NCBI RefSeq assembly: GCF_050947875.1
Contig: NC_134569.1
Span: 19,629,631 to 19,693,630 of the forward strand
Source of the DNA: Dermacentor variabilis
Lineage: Eukaryota > Arthropoda > Arachnida > Ixodida > Ixodidae
Length of the DNA stretch: 64,000 nucleotides
Direction: 5' to 3'
A program made the position numbers and the translations under genes. The notes under the pieces are model-generated. The model made no database searches, had not been told where the DNA came from, and was given only the letters and a program-made list of their open reading frames with translations. Of the stretch, positions 23,026 through 33,405 are shown piece by piece; the first letter of the stretch is position 1, and each line of letters opens with the position of its first letter.

Positions 23026-24087
23026 TTAATCTAACCCCACTCTTACACTCTCTCTGTTAAAGTCCTCAACCATTTGTTGTAACTCATCTGCAGTGTTCCT
23101 GAATCGAACAATATCATCTGCAAACCGAAGGTTGCCAAGATATTTGCCGTCGATCCTTACTCCTAATCTTTGCCAGTTTAATAGCTTGAATACTTCTTCC
23201 AAGCACGCAGTGAATAGCACTGGAGAGATAGTGTCTCCCTGTCTGACCTCTTTCTTTATAAGTATCTTCCTGCTTTTCTTGTGTAGAATTAAGGTAGCTG
23301 TAGAACCTCTGTAGATATTTTCCAAGGTATTTATGTAAGCGTTTTGTACTCTTTGATTACGTAATGCTTCTGTGACTGCTGCTATCTCCACCGAATCACA
23401 TGCCTTTTCGTAATCTGTGAAAGCCATATAGAGAGGCTTATTGTACTCTGCAGATTTCTCGATTACCTGATTGATAACATGGATGTGATCCATTGTAGAG
23501 TATTGCTTCCTCAAACCTGCCTATTCCCTTGGTTGACTGAAGTCCAGTGTTGCCCTTATTCCATAGGAGATTATTTTGGTAAATATTTTATATAATACCG
23601 GGATTAAGCTAATGGGCCTATAATTTTTCAATTCTTTAACATCTCCCTCTTTGTGGATTAGTATAATGTTCGCACTCTTCCAGTTTTCTAGGACCCTTGC
23701 AGTCGATAGACACTTCGTATAAAGAGCCACCAGTTTTCCAAGCATTATGTATCCTCCATCTTTGATTAAACTGACTGTTATTCCATCTTCTCCTGCCACT
23801 CTTCCTTGTTTCATGTCTTGCAAGGCCCTTCTGACTTCATCACTAGTTATAGGAGGAGTTTCTGTATCCTGTTCATTACTGCTTTTAATTGAGGTATCCT
23901 GACTCCTCTGGGTATTGTACAGGTCAGTATGAAATTCTTCCGCTGCTCTTACTATATCTTCAAGATTGCTGATGATATTACCCTGCTTATCTTTTAGTGC
24001 ATACATCTTGGTTTGTCCTATGCCAAGTTTCTTTCTCACTGATTTCAGGCTGCGTACATTTTTTACAGCTTCTTCAGCCTTTCTCAC
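23026..24087 (-). pseudogene. RTE LINE reverse transcriptase, split into two frames
   Basis: The first part (23521-24087) has GEDGITVSLIKDGG and NYRPISLIPVLYK; a stop at 23518-23520 separates it from the second (23026-23514). The second carries FTDYEKACDSV, RQGDTISPVLF and the catalytic LRFADDIV. The motif order matches RTE-clade RTs. At least one stop and a break at 24087-24186 inactivate it. Confidence 0.85.
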
Positions 24088-24185
24088 ATTATAGTATCGA
24101 ATATCACTTATTTTCGCCTTGTTGATCAGTTTTGACAGTTCTGCAAATTCTATCTACCTCTTGAGTTCGACATTTTTATTCTTTG

Positions 24186-25030
24186 TCATTTCTTTATTAG
24201 GTCCTTTGTTACTTGAGAGAGCTTGCCTACTGGTTGCCTTGGTGCCTTGCCTCCCACTTCAATCGCTACTTCTGAAGCCAGCCTAGTTACGGTTTCATTC
24301 ATTATCGCTATGTCATCTTCATCTCTCTGTTCTAAGTGTGCATATTTGTTTGCAAGCACCAGCCTAAGTTTGTGTGCGTTTACCCTTACTGCCTCTAGAT
24401 TGGCCTGTTTCTTCTTGACAAATTTTGCTCTTTCTCTCTTCAAGTTGAGGTGAATCCTAGCCCTCACTAACCTATGATCACTGCACTTTACCCTACCTAT
24501 CACTTCTACATCCTGCACTATGCTGGGATCAGCAGAAAGTATGAAGTCAATTTCATTTCTTGTTTCACCATTAGGGCTTTTCCAGGTCCACTTTATGTTG
24601 CTATGCTTCCTGAAAAAGGTGTCCATTATTCGAAGCTTATTTCTTTCTGCGAATTCTACCAGCATCTCTTCTCTAGCGTTCCTAGAATAGACGCCGTAGT
24701 TGCCAACTGCTTGTTCACCAGCCTGCCTTTTCACCACTTTTGCATTGAACTCGCCCATTACTACAGTATACTGAGTTTGCACTTTTCTCATCGCTAATTC
24801 AACATCTTCATAAAACTTATCTACTTCCTCATCATCGTGACTGGATGTTGGAGCATAGGCTTGTGCTACCTTTAATCTATACCTCTTATTAAGTTTGATT
24901 ACAACTACAGCTACCCTCTCATTGATGCTGTAGAATTTGTCAATGTGGCCCACTATATCCTTATGGATATAGTGAATCCTACACCGTATTGCTTCTTATC
25001 AGGGAGACCTCTATAGCAGCGGAGATGGCC
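24186..25030 (-). pseudogene. RTE LINE endonuclease domain
   Basis: The endonuclease shows VVMGEFNAKV (metal-binding Asn; the usual GDFN Asp is Glu here), NEIDFIL and CSDHRLV, in the order expected for an AP-type endonuclease. The first residues (LPDKKQYGVGFTI) are joined only after a frameshift near 24960. The N-terminal third of the domain is missing. Confidence 0.82.
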
Positions 25031-25116
25031 GCGGAGATGGCTTATGCATTCAGCAATGCATAAGCCACTTCTTCACCATTTGAAGAACTGGTGTAGAAGA
25101 ACTGGCTGTTGTAAAT

Positions 25117-25949
25117 ATTTCGTTTTTAAGAAACTCTATACTGTCTACTAACCTTTAAGCCTACTCTTTTATCGCCACCCCCCCTCTACTGCTTACCACT
25201 GTGCAGGTGTCAGCAGACTGCGCTCGACAGTTACTGCGGTCAGTAGCAATTTCCTTCCCTTTCTATCTATAAGCTTGTAGGCCATTTCAAGCTTATACCT
25301 TGAAGATTATACTTTCAAGATTACACCAGTTCAAGCCTAGAGCCTTCTTTTAGTGGGCCTGCACTTTGCAGAATGCTAACAGTTCTTTAAAAAGTAAACA
25401 CTAGGAAGCAAAAGAAACAAAAGTAGCTGGTGATAATCACTCAAGGTTCCTTCCACTTCAGTCTCAATCTGTCTATTACTACAAGCGTTGTGTTCCGCCG
25501 AGGTAGTGAGCACTGCAGCCTGTAGGCCATTTACCAAGACAGTTTTCAAAGCAGCGGTTCGTACTCACAGGACAGCCACTTCAAAAGTACCAGTGACGAA
25601 CCCTTTACGACGTCTATAGCCACCATTAACAGCACTAACCATTTTACATACAGAAAGGTTCAACAAAAGCCATTGTTGAAGGTATCAGCGGGAAGAAGGC
25701 CACCACATGCAACAAAACAACAATGGTGCCAGGCACAACTTGTCCCGACAAGAGGTGGGAAGGGAGCACTTTGCTCAAATACAGCAGACCACCTGTCGCA
25801 GCGTCACAACAAGGACAGACTGGAGCATGCTGCGACGGCAAAGAGCAGATCTTTTTTTCCCTTTTTCCAAACATGACTGAGTGGCATTGCCTGGTGGGAG
25901 AATCAGAACTACATGCAAGATGGCCGACGTGATATGTTCACCTTAACAT
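25117..25949. other. Unannotated spacer
   Basis: Short ORFs only. No domain, repeat end or RNA gene recognised. Confidence 0.45.
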
Positions 25950-26600
25950 GATAGGATCAATCCAACATAGAGCAACATGTTTCATTTCCCAGAATTATGA
26001 TGACCTTCTTCAAGTAACTCATATAAAGAGCTTTCACTTCAGCTACTAAGTAATCGTCGCAACATAACCCTTTTGTCATTATTTCATAAGTACATCCACC
26101 ACACTAAAAAATGCTCCCCATGTCTAGAAACTTCATCGCACACGTCACACAGATTACACAATCATCTTAGATTCACGTGCTTCTACGGTAAACTGAAGCA
26201 TTCAACTCATCTGCAATTCCACATGTCATTTGTCTCTGGAACAGCCTTCCAAATAACGCAGTTGTAGAAACTGACTGCAAAAAATTCGGGCACTAGCTGA
26301 ACTTGCGTATCCCTTGTTATTCATCTCACTGTTTGGTTTTATTTTCCTATTTTTCCCTTACAGTGCAGTACATTTGTTTACAAACTTATCGAGCTGTTTT
26401 CATAGTTCTAATGCACAGCTGCATATCGTTAATGTTTCTGTCATTTTTAAGCTGTGTACCTGGCTGGTGTTTTTTTGGCCTTGATATTGTCACGAGTTTG
26501 CCGCTTTTTATGTATGTACTTGGTTCTATAACCCCCTTACTCAATGCCCCATGTACAAGCCTTGTAAGGTATTTTACAGATAAATAAATAAATTAATAAT
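25950..26600 (+). mobile_element. CR1-like LINE, 3' end fragment
   Basis: The plus strand reads SIQHRATCFISQNYDDLL, LSLFHKYIHH and HLQFHMSFVSGTAFQ, the pattern at the end of CR1/L2-like ORF2 where IQHRAARFI is characteristic. A 3' UTR and a short AAAT-type tail (GATAAATAAATAAATTAATAA) follow at 26579-26600. Stops are present. It is 5'-truncated. Confidence 0.65.
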
Positions 26601-26999
26601 GCTTGATCAAAATCCTTTGACCAATCTACTTGCATCTTGAAATATGATGCAGAGGGCCAGCTTGTGAACATTACAGAAACAACTTACAGTGTAAGCCAAG
26701 CACCAAGTAAGTGCCGCCTTCCAGTTGCAGCATAGCACCATTCCAATCCCATGGTATGAAAAGAATAACACCAAAACATGCACATTTTTGTGCCACATGA
26801 CAGCAACAGCACAGTATTACCTAATGCCAACAAGATCAGAAGGTTAGCAAGTGGAATCAACGTAAATTTAAGGGAACTTGAGAATTAAACCTGCAGTTCA
26901 GTATACAAAAGAATGTTAACCTGAAACCTGCACTCTTCATTGCTGCAGTGGCTGAACAACTGCAGTGTAACCAAGATGCACCAACTTTTAGCAACTCAC
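26601..26999. other. Probable intron of the FERM-domain gene
   Basis: On the minus strand this follows the splice donor of the exon at 27000-27140, so it should be the start of an intron. The next exon was not found in the window. No other feature seen. Confidence 0.4.
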
Positions 27000-27140
27000 C
27001 TGCACATTGAATGTGTTCACTGTGTCATCGAGCAAGTGCACCTGGACAGCCAGGGTGCGGCCTGCCCCCACCGCTGGCCGGAGCTCCTCCTCCTTGGGGG
27101 GGCTGCTGGGAGACCCCCCCTCGGAATGACGCCCCGCCAT
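27000..27140 (-). CDS. First coding exon of a FERM-domain protein
   Basis: From ATG (27140-27138) the exon encodes 47 codons and ends exactly at CAG|GTGAGT, a consensus donor (GT at 26999-26998), in phase 0. An in-frame TGA lies 15 bases upstream of the ATG, fixing the start. After a Ser/Pro/Glu-rich leader the last residues, TLAVQVHLLDDTVNTFNVQ, match the first beta strands of the FERM N-lobe (pattern V-x-L-L-D-D-T-x-x-x-F-x-V), as in the FARP, FRMD and PTPN3/4 families. FARP-like proteins fit best, but the paralogue cannot be fixed from 47 residues. GC content is far above the surroundings, as for a conserved first exon. A possible upstream acceptor (TGTGCAG, about 27184) would extend the exon as 5' UTR. 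FERM proteins link membranes to the cortical cytoskeleton. Confidence 0.65.
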
Positions 27141-27183
27141 GGGCTGCCACTGTCACCTGGCCACCATCTGCTCAGCGCACCTC

Positions 27184-30100
27184 CTGCACATAGCAGCCCC
27201 AGCTTAAACAGATAGACTGATGAGCTAGTATGCTAGTCTGATGCTAGACTGATGGGCTAGTGATGAGAATGGTACTGCATTGTGCTACAAGACGAAACCC
27301 CAGCTGGCACAGCTCACATCTTGTGCATGTTGCAGACAAAACTTGGGGTTCGCTTAAGCTTGAGGATGTGGTTCAAGGACCCATAACCATTCATGAGGAT
27401 ACATGAAGATAGCATGGCACACAAGGAAGAAGAAAAAACTGGCACCACAGGCACTTACTCGCAACTGAAATTTCACCGACTATGCCTCTGACTGACAAAA
27501 TTTCCATCCTATAAGATGCACGATTCACTGAAGACTCTATCCTTTGCCATCTATGGGGTGTCAAGAAAGTTCAAGCACTGAATGGTGATCCAACTTACTA
27601 CACCCTGCAAGGATAATGCAACAACGGCTGGCCAAAATGGATGCTGCTTCCAGTTTTGCTTAGATTCATTAGTCACAATAAGACTCCCTCACATTTTGCA
27701 ACGGTCTTCTCTAAGGCCAACATCTCATTTTTCCAGACTACTTGAGAAACGAACTACTTTAACAACTCCATGGCTAACATCAGGGCTGACAGAGCTTTGG
27801 CACGCCAAAGTGTATGGTGGCCTGGTTTCAGTCAACAGCTGTCAAATTTTAGTGACAATTGTCAGCAATGCTTGCAACATGTCATAATGCATGCACTTGA
27901 CGATGGTGACAATGCATGGACCTGGTTGTCAGCTGCTATGACGCAAGTCCTAGCACATCGCCTCCAAGATTTTTCAGTGTACCGTGGGAAGGCATGGGTC
28001 ACGGTTATCTTCGGAGGCCATGCCAAGGAGCTGTGCAAGTCATGTGTCACTTTCAGCAAGCGGTAATGGCAGCGTTTTTTTGTTTCAAAACAAAAAATGT
28101 CTACTTTTACAGGCCTTTCGCGAAGCACCCACTCATATTCCTAACATGAAATTCTTCACAGAGGCTGCTCTATAGCTACAAGATCTGACACCATGCATTT
28201 TACGCGACCCAAAATTTTGCTGTTAATGCTAAATCAATCTTTATCTCGCATATCAAAGGTGTCCCACCAGTTATGGTGTCGCCCATGCTAGTGCTAGGTG
28301 TAGTTCGCAAGTTTACCTCTGTACAGTGGTGCAACATTTGACATTTCAGTGCACTCTATGTCCTGATGGCTGCAGTTAGATAAATTAGGGCTTGAAAAAG
28401 GTTGCTGCTGTTAAATATAAACAATAAGTGCGAGCATCTGGGTTCAATATAAGCACAACTGTAGGATATTTGTTTGCTAATACACACTGTGACCAACATC
28501 ACCGATATCTGCCATCACAGATATCTGCCTCTCGCAAATTCAGGGGGAGTACATTGATGTGAAGAACTTTCATCTCCTCCAATATGCCTCAAATCTTTGT
28601 GAGCAGAAATAGCTTCTCTGAAGCACATTCCTACCAGTGAGTCAATGTGGCTGTGCAAACAGTTCTGGACTAACTGCCTTTGGGTTGGTTTCTTGCAGTA
28701 TATTGTCTAGCTGCTGCTTCTGAAGCAATCAGCAATGAACTGCTCCTTATTCTCTGTGGATGGGCATACAACCACCACTGCTTTGTTGAGGCTGGATCTC
28801 CACTGCTGTGGTACACATCAGGAGAGTCACAAGATGATGTGACCACTAATGTTACCAATGCCAAAAAATTTTGCCTAGAACAAAACCATTTGGATTGGCC
28901 AACCACACAACATGGTTGCTGATTTGAAAATTGGTTGAACTGCTTCCTAGTCATGAGAACACTCACGCTATTGTTGCCATCTACTGGTCTTCCCTCTACA
29001 TTTCAGCATGTGGCTTGCATTGTACACTGTAAGGTTCAAACATTCACATTCTTAGTATAACAGAAATTACTTTCACAGGGCCATACATGCCAGCAGCCAA
29101 AAATTTTGCATGGTGCGGTGGAGTGAGAATTTGTGACCATCAGGCAACTGAGCTGCAATTAAAACTGCAAGAGCACTCAGAGTTGGTACGAGTGAGACTG
29201 GAGATCTAAAATGCTGAAGCTGCAACTAAATGTTGGAGCTAAGGGAACTACAAGAGCTTCACACAAAACACCGTCATGGTTGCAAAAGCCAGTCAATTTT
29301 GTCACGGTGATTTAAACATACTGAAAGGCAATCACTCATGTCTATCCGAGCCTTGCTGCAAGCGTGGAACAAACACCACCAATGAATGCTGCCCATACCC
29401 CTCTTCCAAGTGATGCTGATTCCCAAAGATTCTATAAAAATTATTCAGGAAGAGGTGTGACACCAACAGATATGCAAGTTTTAAGTGTACTGTGCACACT
29501 CTGGAAGTGCAAGAGTTTGGAAAATTTGACTTTGACATGGCTCTAACTTAAAAAATAGCTGCAGATGAGTAAATGAAGCTAGGTAGAAATTAATACTTCA
29601 CAAAATGGTACAATAAACTTTACTGTGGACACTACTCGCATCAAAAGGGCAAATAAACAACAATAAAACACAACTGAAACAACAATTTAAAACCAACACA
29701 GAGATCACCTTTTGAATTAAGCGACCCATTGGTGAAAGCGTGACCATTTGCTATAACTACATTATAATAATACTAATAATAATACAACTAGCATTTTTCC
29801 TTTTTACCTTGAAAAAAAAAAAGTGAGAACACAACAAGGAAGCAGACACAGATTCAGTGCTACATCGCATCTGCTTCCTTGTCCAGCTTTCATGCTGCTT
29901 GTTCATGATGATTTAACTAGGTTTATCTTTGTATCCTACTGCCCTTCACTGTAGACTAAACCAGTGTTATGCAGCCAGTCGTATCTTCAAAATGTCACGG
30001 CTCACTGGGCATTGTACTAAGACGACCTTTGCTCCCCAACATTTCTACAGTGGCTGAAACACTGCCACAAAACCATTCCCTCAAATTAATTGAAAATCGT

Positions 30101-30335
30101 CCTACGCCATCAGCTGTGTCAGTTTCTAGTTATTGCGAGTTAGCATCTCAAGGACTACTACGCTGCACCCGCTTTGCACCAGAGCACTTATTGCCTCACA
30201 ATTCCTTACAACTTCCAAGTGGGAGAAGTATTGCTATATGCATGGGAATGCTAGGAAATGGGGGATTGAGATTAAGAGAGCCAGGATTGAAGGGCAAACA
30301 GTGTTTCGTACGTCACAATGGCTAACTCACTTTTA
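27184..30335. other. Unannotated region, possibly upstream of the FERM gene
   Basis: About 3.1 kb with scattered ORFs (for example 27582-27887, 28680-28922, 29969-30325) that have competitors on other frames and no domain. It may be promoter or 5' UTR intron of the minus-strand FERM gene. Confidence 0.4.
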
Positions 30336-30760
30336 AAACAGCATGTAAAATGCTGTTTAAGAGCACAGCTCTTAGGCGTCTGTTCCTGCAGCGAGCGTCA
30401 GCGTCACCATAACCAAGTGAATGAACGCAGCGAAAGATGAAAGCGAACGCAGAGCACAGCAGGGGATGAAAGACACAAGGAGTAAAGCAGAGAAGGAGGG
30501 TATTGCGAAAGGGTGAAAAGAAAAGTTTAGTGTGGCAACGATGGCTGTGAGATGGTCCCAGAGTAGTGCGCATTATCTAGGAGGTCTGTTGGCGGCAGCT
30601 GCTCTGAATTGCGCCCACGCATCACCCATGCGCTGGTTCTTGCTAAGTCCAGATTAGCGAGGCAGTCACACCACACTTCGCTCCATCTGCCACGTGCTGC
30701 ATGAGGCAGACTGTCCACACCAGGCAATATATCACGAAATGAAAACTCATAGAGCTGCAC
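30336..30760. repeat. Probable dispersed repeat with palindromic start
   Basis: It starts with AACAGCATGTAAAATGCTGTT, a palindrome, followed by a GC-rich block (CTGTTCCTGCAGCGAGCGTC...) and purine-rich GAAAGATGAAAGCGAACGC. The composition contrast and palindrome suggest a repeat unit. A second GC-rich block (31217-31300, CGCCGCTGGCGCCGACGCTG...CCCTTAACGCTGTCGC) may be its other end. The family is not identified. Confidence 0.4.
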
Positions 30761-31194
30761 TCAAATTTCGCATTAAGGAGTATTGTAATCATCGGTGAAC
30801 TTTATTATTTAATATGATGAAAAAATTTGGAGGACACTTAAGCTTCGGCTTTAAGAGTGGAACGCAACAGCACTTAAAGATCCATGACTGCTTCTCACAC
30901 TTCCCAGCAATTGCAGCTTATGTAACCATAACGTTTTCCTGGAAGTGCTGGCAGCGAATGCTATGCACGAAAGCGAGCTTTCTGGTTACCTCAAACGGCA
31001 GCTGGAAAAGGGGTTTGTGTTTGAGTTTCCATGTCATAGAATTATGTTTTCTCATATATTCAAATTACAATCAGACGCTATCATGTCTGAAGGTTATGTG
31101 CAAGTCATACTATACAAATTTTTTTGACACGTTTTACTTTAAGAAAATCAATTAGGTTCAGTAATGCCCATGCGCCACAAACAGGGCCTGTGTG

Positions 31195-31302
31195 GATCGG
31201 GATGCATGGTTCGAGATGGGTTTACTTATACGGACATCGCCGCTGGCGCCGACGCTGCATTTTCTGCGATACAGGGCCCTTAACGCTGTCGCATTAATAG
31301 GT
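31195..31302. repeat. GC-rich repeat-like block
   Basis: A GGCGCC-containing block in AT-rich DNA, ending CCCTTAACGCTGTCGCATTAA. It resembles the terminus of a dispersed element, possibly paired with 30336, but no clean inverted or direct terminal match was found. Confidence 0.35.
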
Positions 31303-33405
31303 TTTTTTTATTTAAAACATAGGGTTCACAAAGTTGGAGGAAAGACTAGAAGGTCAGCGCTCAATGTGTGTCAGCTTGTCATATTTCATTTGTTTGTTCA
31401 CTTACTCATTGTAATATATGTAAGAAAACCATAATTAATATGCATTACGAGAGGCCCAAGACTTCTTGCGATTTCATTCTGAGGAAGTCTTATTTGGGTG
31501 GCTTTATATATGACCATGTTCTAGGCCAAGCCATATATAAACAAACCAAACCATCCAAATCCTAGTACTTCATGGAGACACAGCACTTGCACAGAAAACT
31601 TACACATATGATGGTACTAGGCAGGGAGCAAGATGATGCTGCTGTTTCGCATGACCCCTGCTTGCACTTTCAAAATGCATTGGCCAGCATGGAAAGCTAC
31701 AAAACTAAACTGCTTCTGGTAAAATTGAGCTGTTTAGCTATTATTACACAATAATCTGTGATGAAGCATTGGCTTGACTGCTGCCTCTATGACCAACGCC
31801 CATTTCTCGAAAGTACTGCGACGTCAAAACTGTATCATCAAGACCTGCGACAAGCATAGTTGATACGCTAATTTCACGTATCGCAAATGCAACTAAACTT
31901 GTAACTCTGTTTAAAAAATAAACTTGGTTAAAGAACCAAGCCATCAATAGATCGTACTTTTTTTAACTTTTCTTTTATACGACAATCTTTCTTTCAAGGT
32001 AACTTTGACATCAGTACGCACAGCTGTTAAAATTGCACATAAAGCAAATCATTACCAGAAAAATAGAGCACCGTAAAAATTTTTGATTTGCGATTTGTGT
32101 GTTAGATCATTATTACTGTGGCATTTTTGCACTTGGAGCACTACGATGACAGCCCGTCTTGAAGCCCCGACTGACAAATGTAGCCGGGGTTGAGGGAGGG
32201 ACAAACGCACATCCGGCACTAAGTGCTTGCCTGACTGACTGCCTGGTGCGAGACAAAAAGGGTGTCGCTAAGGTTCCGAGCAGCCGGATCTGGCAATTAA
32301 GCCAAGCATTTCGTTGCGCTCGAACAGTATATAAAAAAAAAGAAGAAGATAAAGCGATAAGCTACATCGACCCGGTAGCGCAGCCGCAAATTCACTTACG
32401 ACATGAGCAGTTCTATATAGCTTAAATATAAGGAAACCACAAACACTCCAAAGGAACTAAAGTCCAACGAAATAAAATTCCGGGCTTTGACCACTCAGTA
32501 GACAACGCCTTATTTTGCTTGCACGGGTGGCAGAGGAAAAAAAGAAACTCATCTGGGAACTTAAAAGGCAGCGCAAGTAGGTTAGTACCGCTGTACTAGC
32601 TCCTTACCGATGTTTTATCATTCATCTTGCACGAAGATCGTACCGCATTCATCACACAAAATAACCACAAGAGTGAAAGAACGTAATACAGCGTACTGCC
32701 GATTATATGCAACGCTCGCACACACAACTGCAAAACATCTGCTAAAAAGGAAACTGGAATAAAAAAAAGTTGCTTAAGCAGAAGGCCGCTGATTCGCCAT
32801 TTAATAATGGTTAGTGTAGTAATAAACTTGGGAATGCTCAGGCATACCGTGATTATTCACTTGACTATGTTTATAAACGTTTGGAGTTATTTCATTTAAA
32901 CTGTATATTATATTATGGATTTGAAATATTATAGAAACGATGTGCGTAGGCTGGCTGTGAGTTATGTAAAGATGTAATCGCGTTTTGTTTAAATGTTCTT
33001 CATGACGTTTTCCGATAGCGCATCGGTCAAGGCAAAACACACATATTTTTGTTAGTTTTGTTGTGGCACGACCGGACTGGAGCACGCGTGTCGTGCTGTT
33101 GTATGTAGTTGTATGTAAATTGTTATGAATTCCGAGAAGTGCTGGGTAATGTGAATCTCGCATGGTAGAACAATGTTTCCAAGTTTCCTGTATGTACGAA
33201 TGATGACACCGAGGTGGAGCACGGAGCAGCAGTAGCGCCACGCAAAATTTCTTCTAGCCATAACAACAAAATGTGATGTCACCGCACTAAACCATAGCTA
33301 GCCGTGCCGAGCAGCATCCAGTAGCCAACGTCAAATCAGCTGTGGTGTGCCCGCTATCTGTGCGCACCCGTCGCCTAAGCTTGTCTTCTATAAAAAAATG
33401 ACAAC
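31303..33405. other. Upstream region of EPG5
   Basis: No supported gene. AT-rich with short ORFs. The segment nearest the gene (33270-33405) is less AT-rich and probably holds the 5' UTR and promoter. TATAAAA at about 33391 is only about 15 bases before the ATG, so it is unlikely to be the functional TATA box. No CpG-rich core or other promoter motif can be assigned. Confidence 0.4.

Larger units (their letters stand above)
22362..25105 (-). mobile_element. RTE-type LINE, 5'-truncated
   Basis: A minus-strand endonuclease and RT with no RNase H end in a CTG/ATG triplet tail (22362-22390). CTGTTGTAAAT occurs at 22351-22361, immediately next to the tail, and again at 25106-25116, giving a probable 11-bp target-site duplication. 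The element then spans about 2.74 kb. The endonuclease sequence starts mid-domain near 25030, so the 5' end is truncated. A short palindrome (GGCTTATGCATT...AATGCATAAGCC, 25038-25067) lies at the 5' side. Confidence 0.82.

Noticed and set aside
33391..33397. TATA box for EPG5
   Set aside because: Only about 15 bases upstream of the ATG, too close to give a usable 5' UTR.
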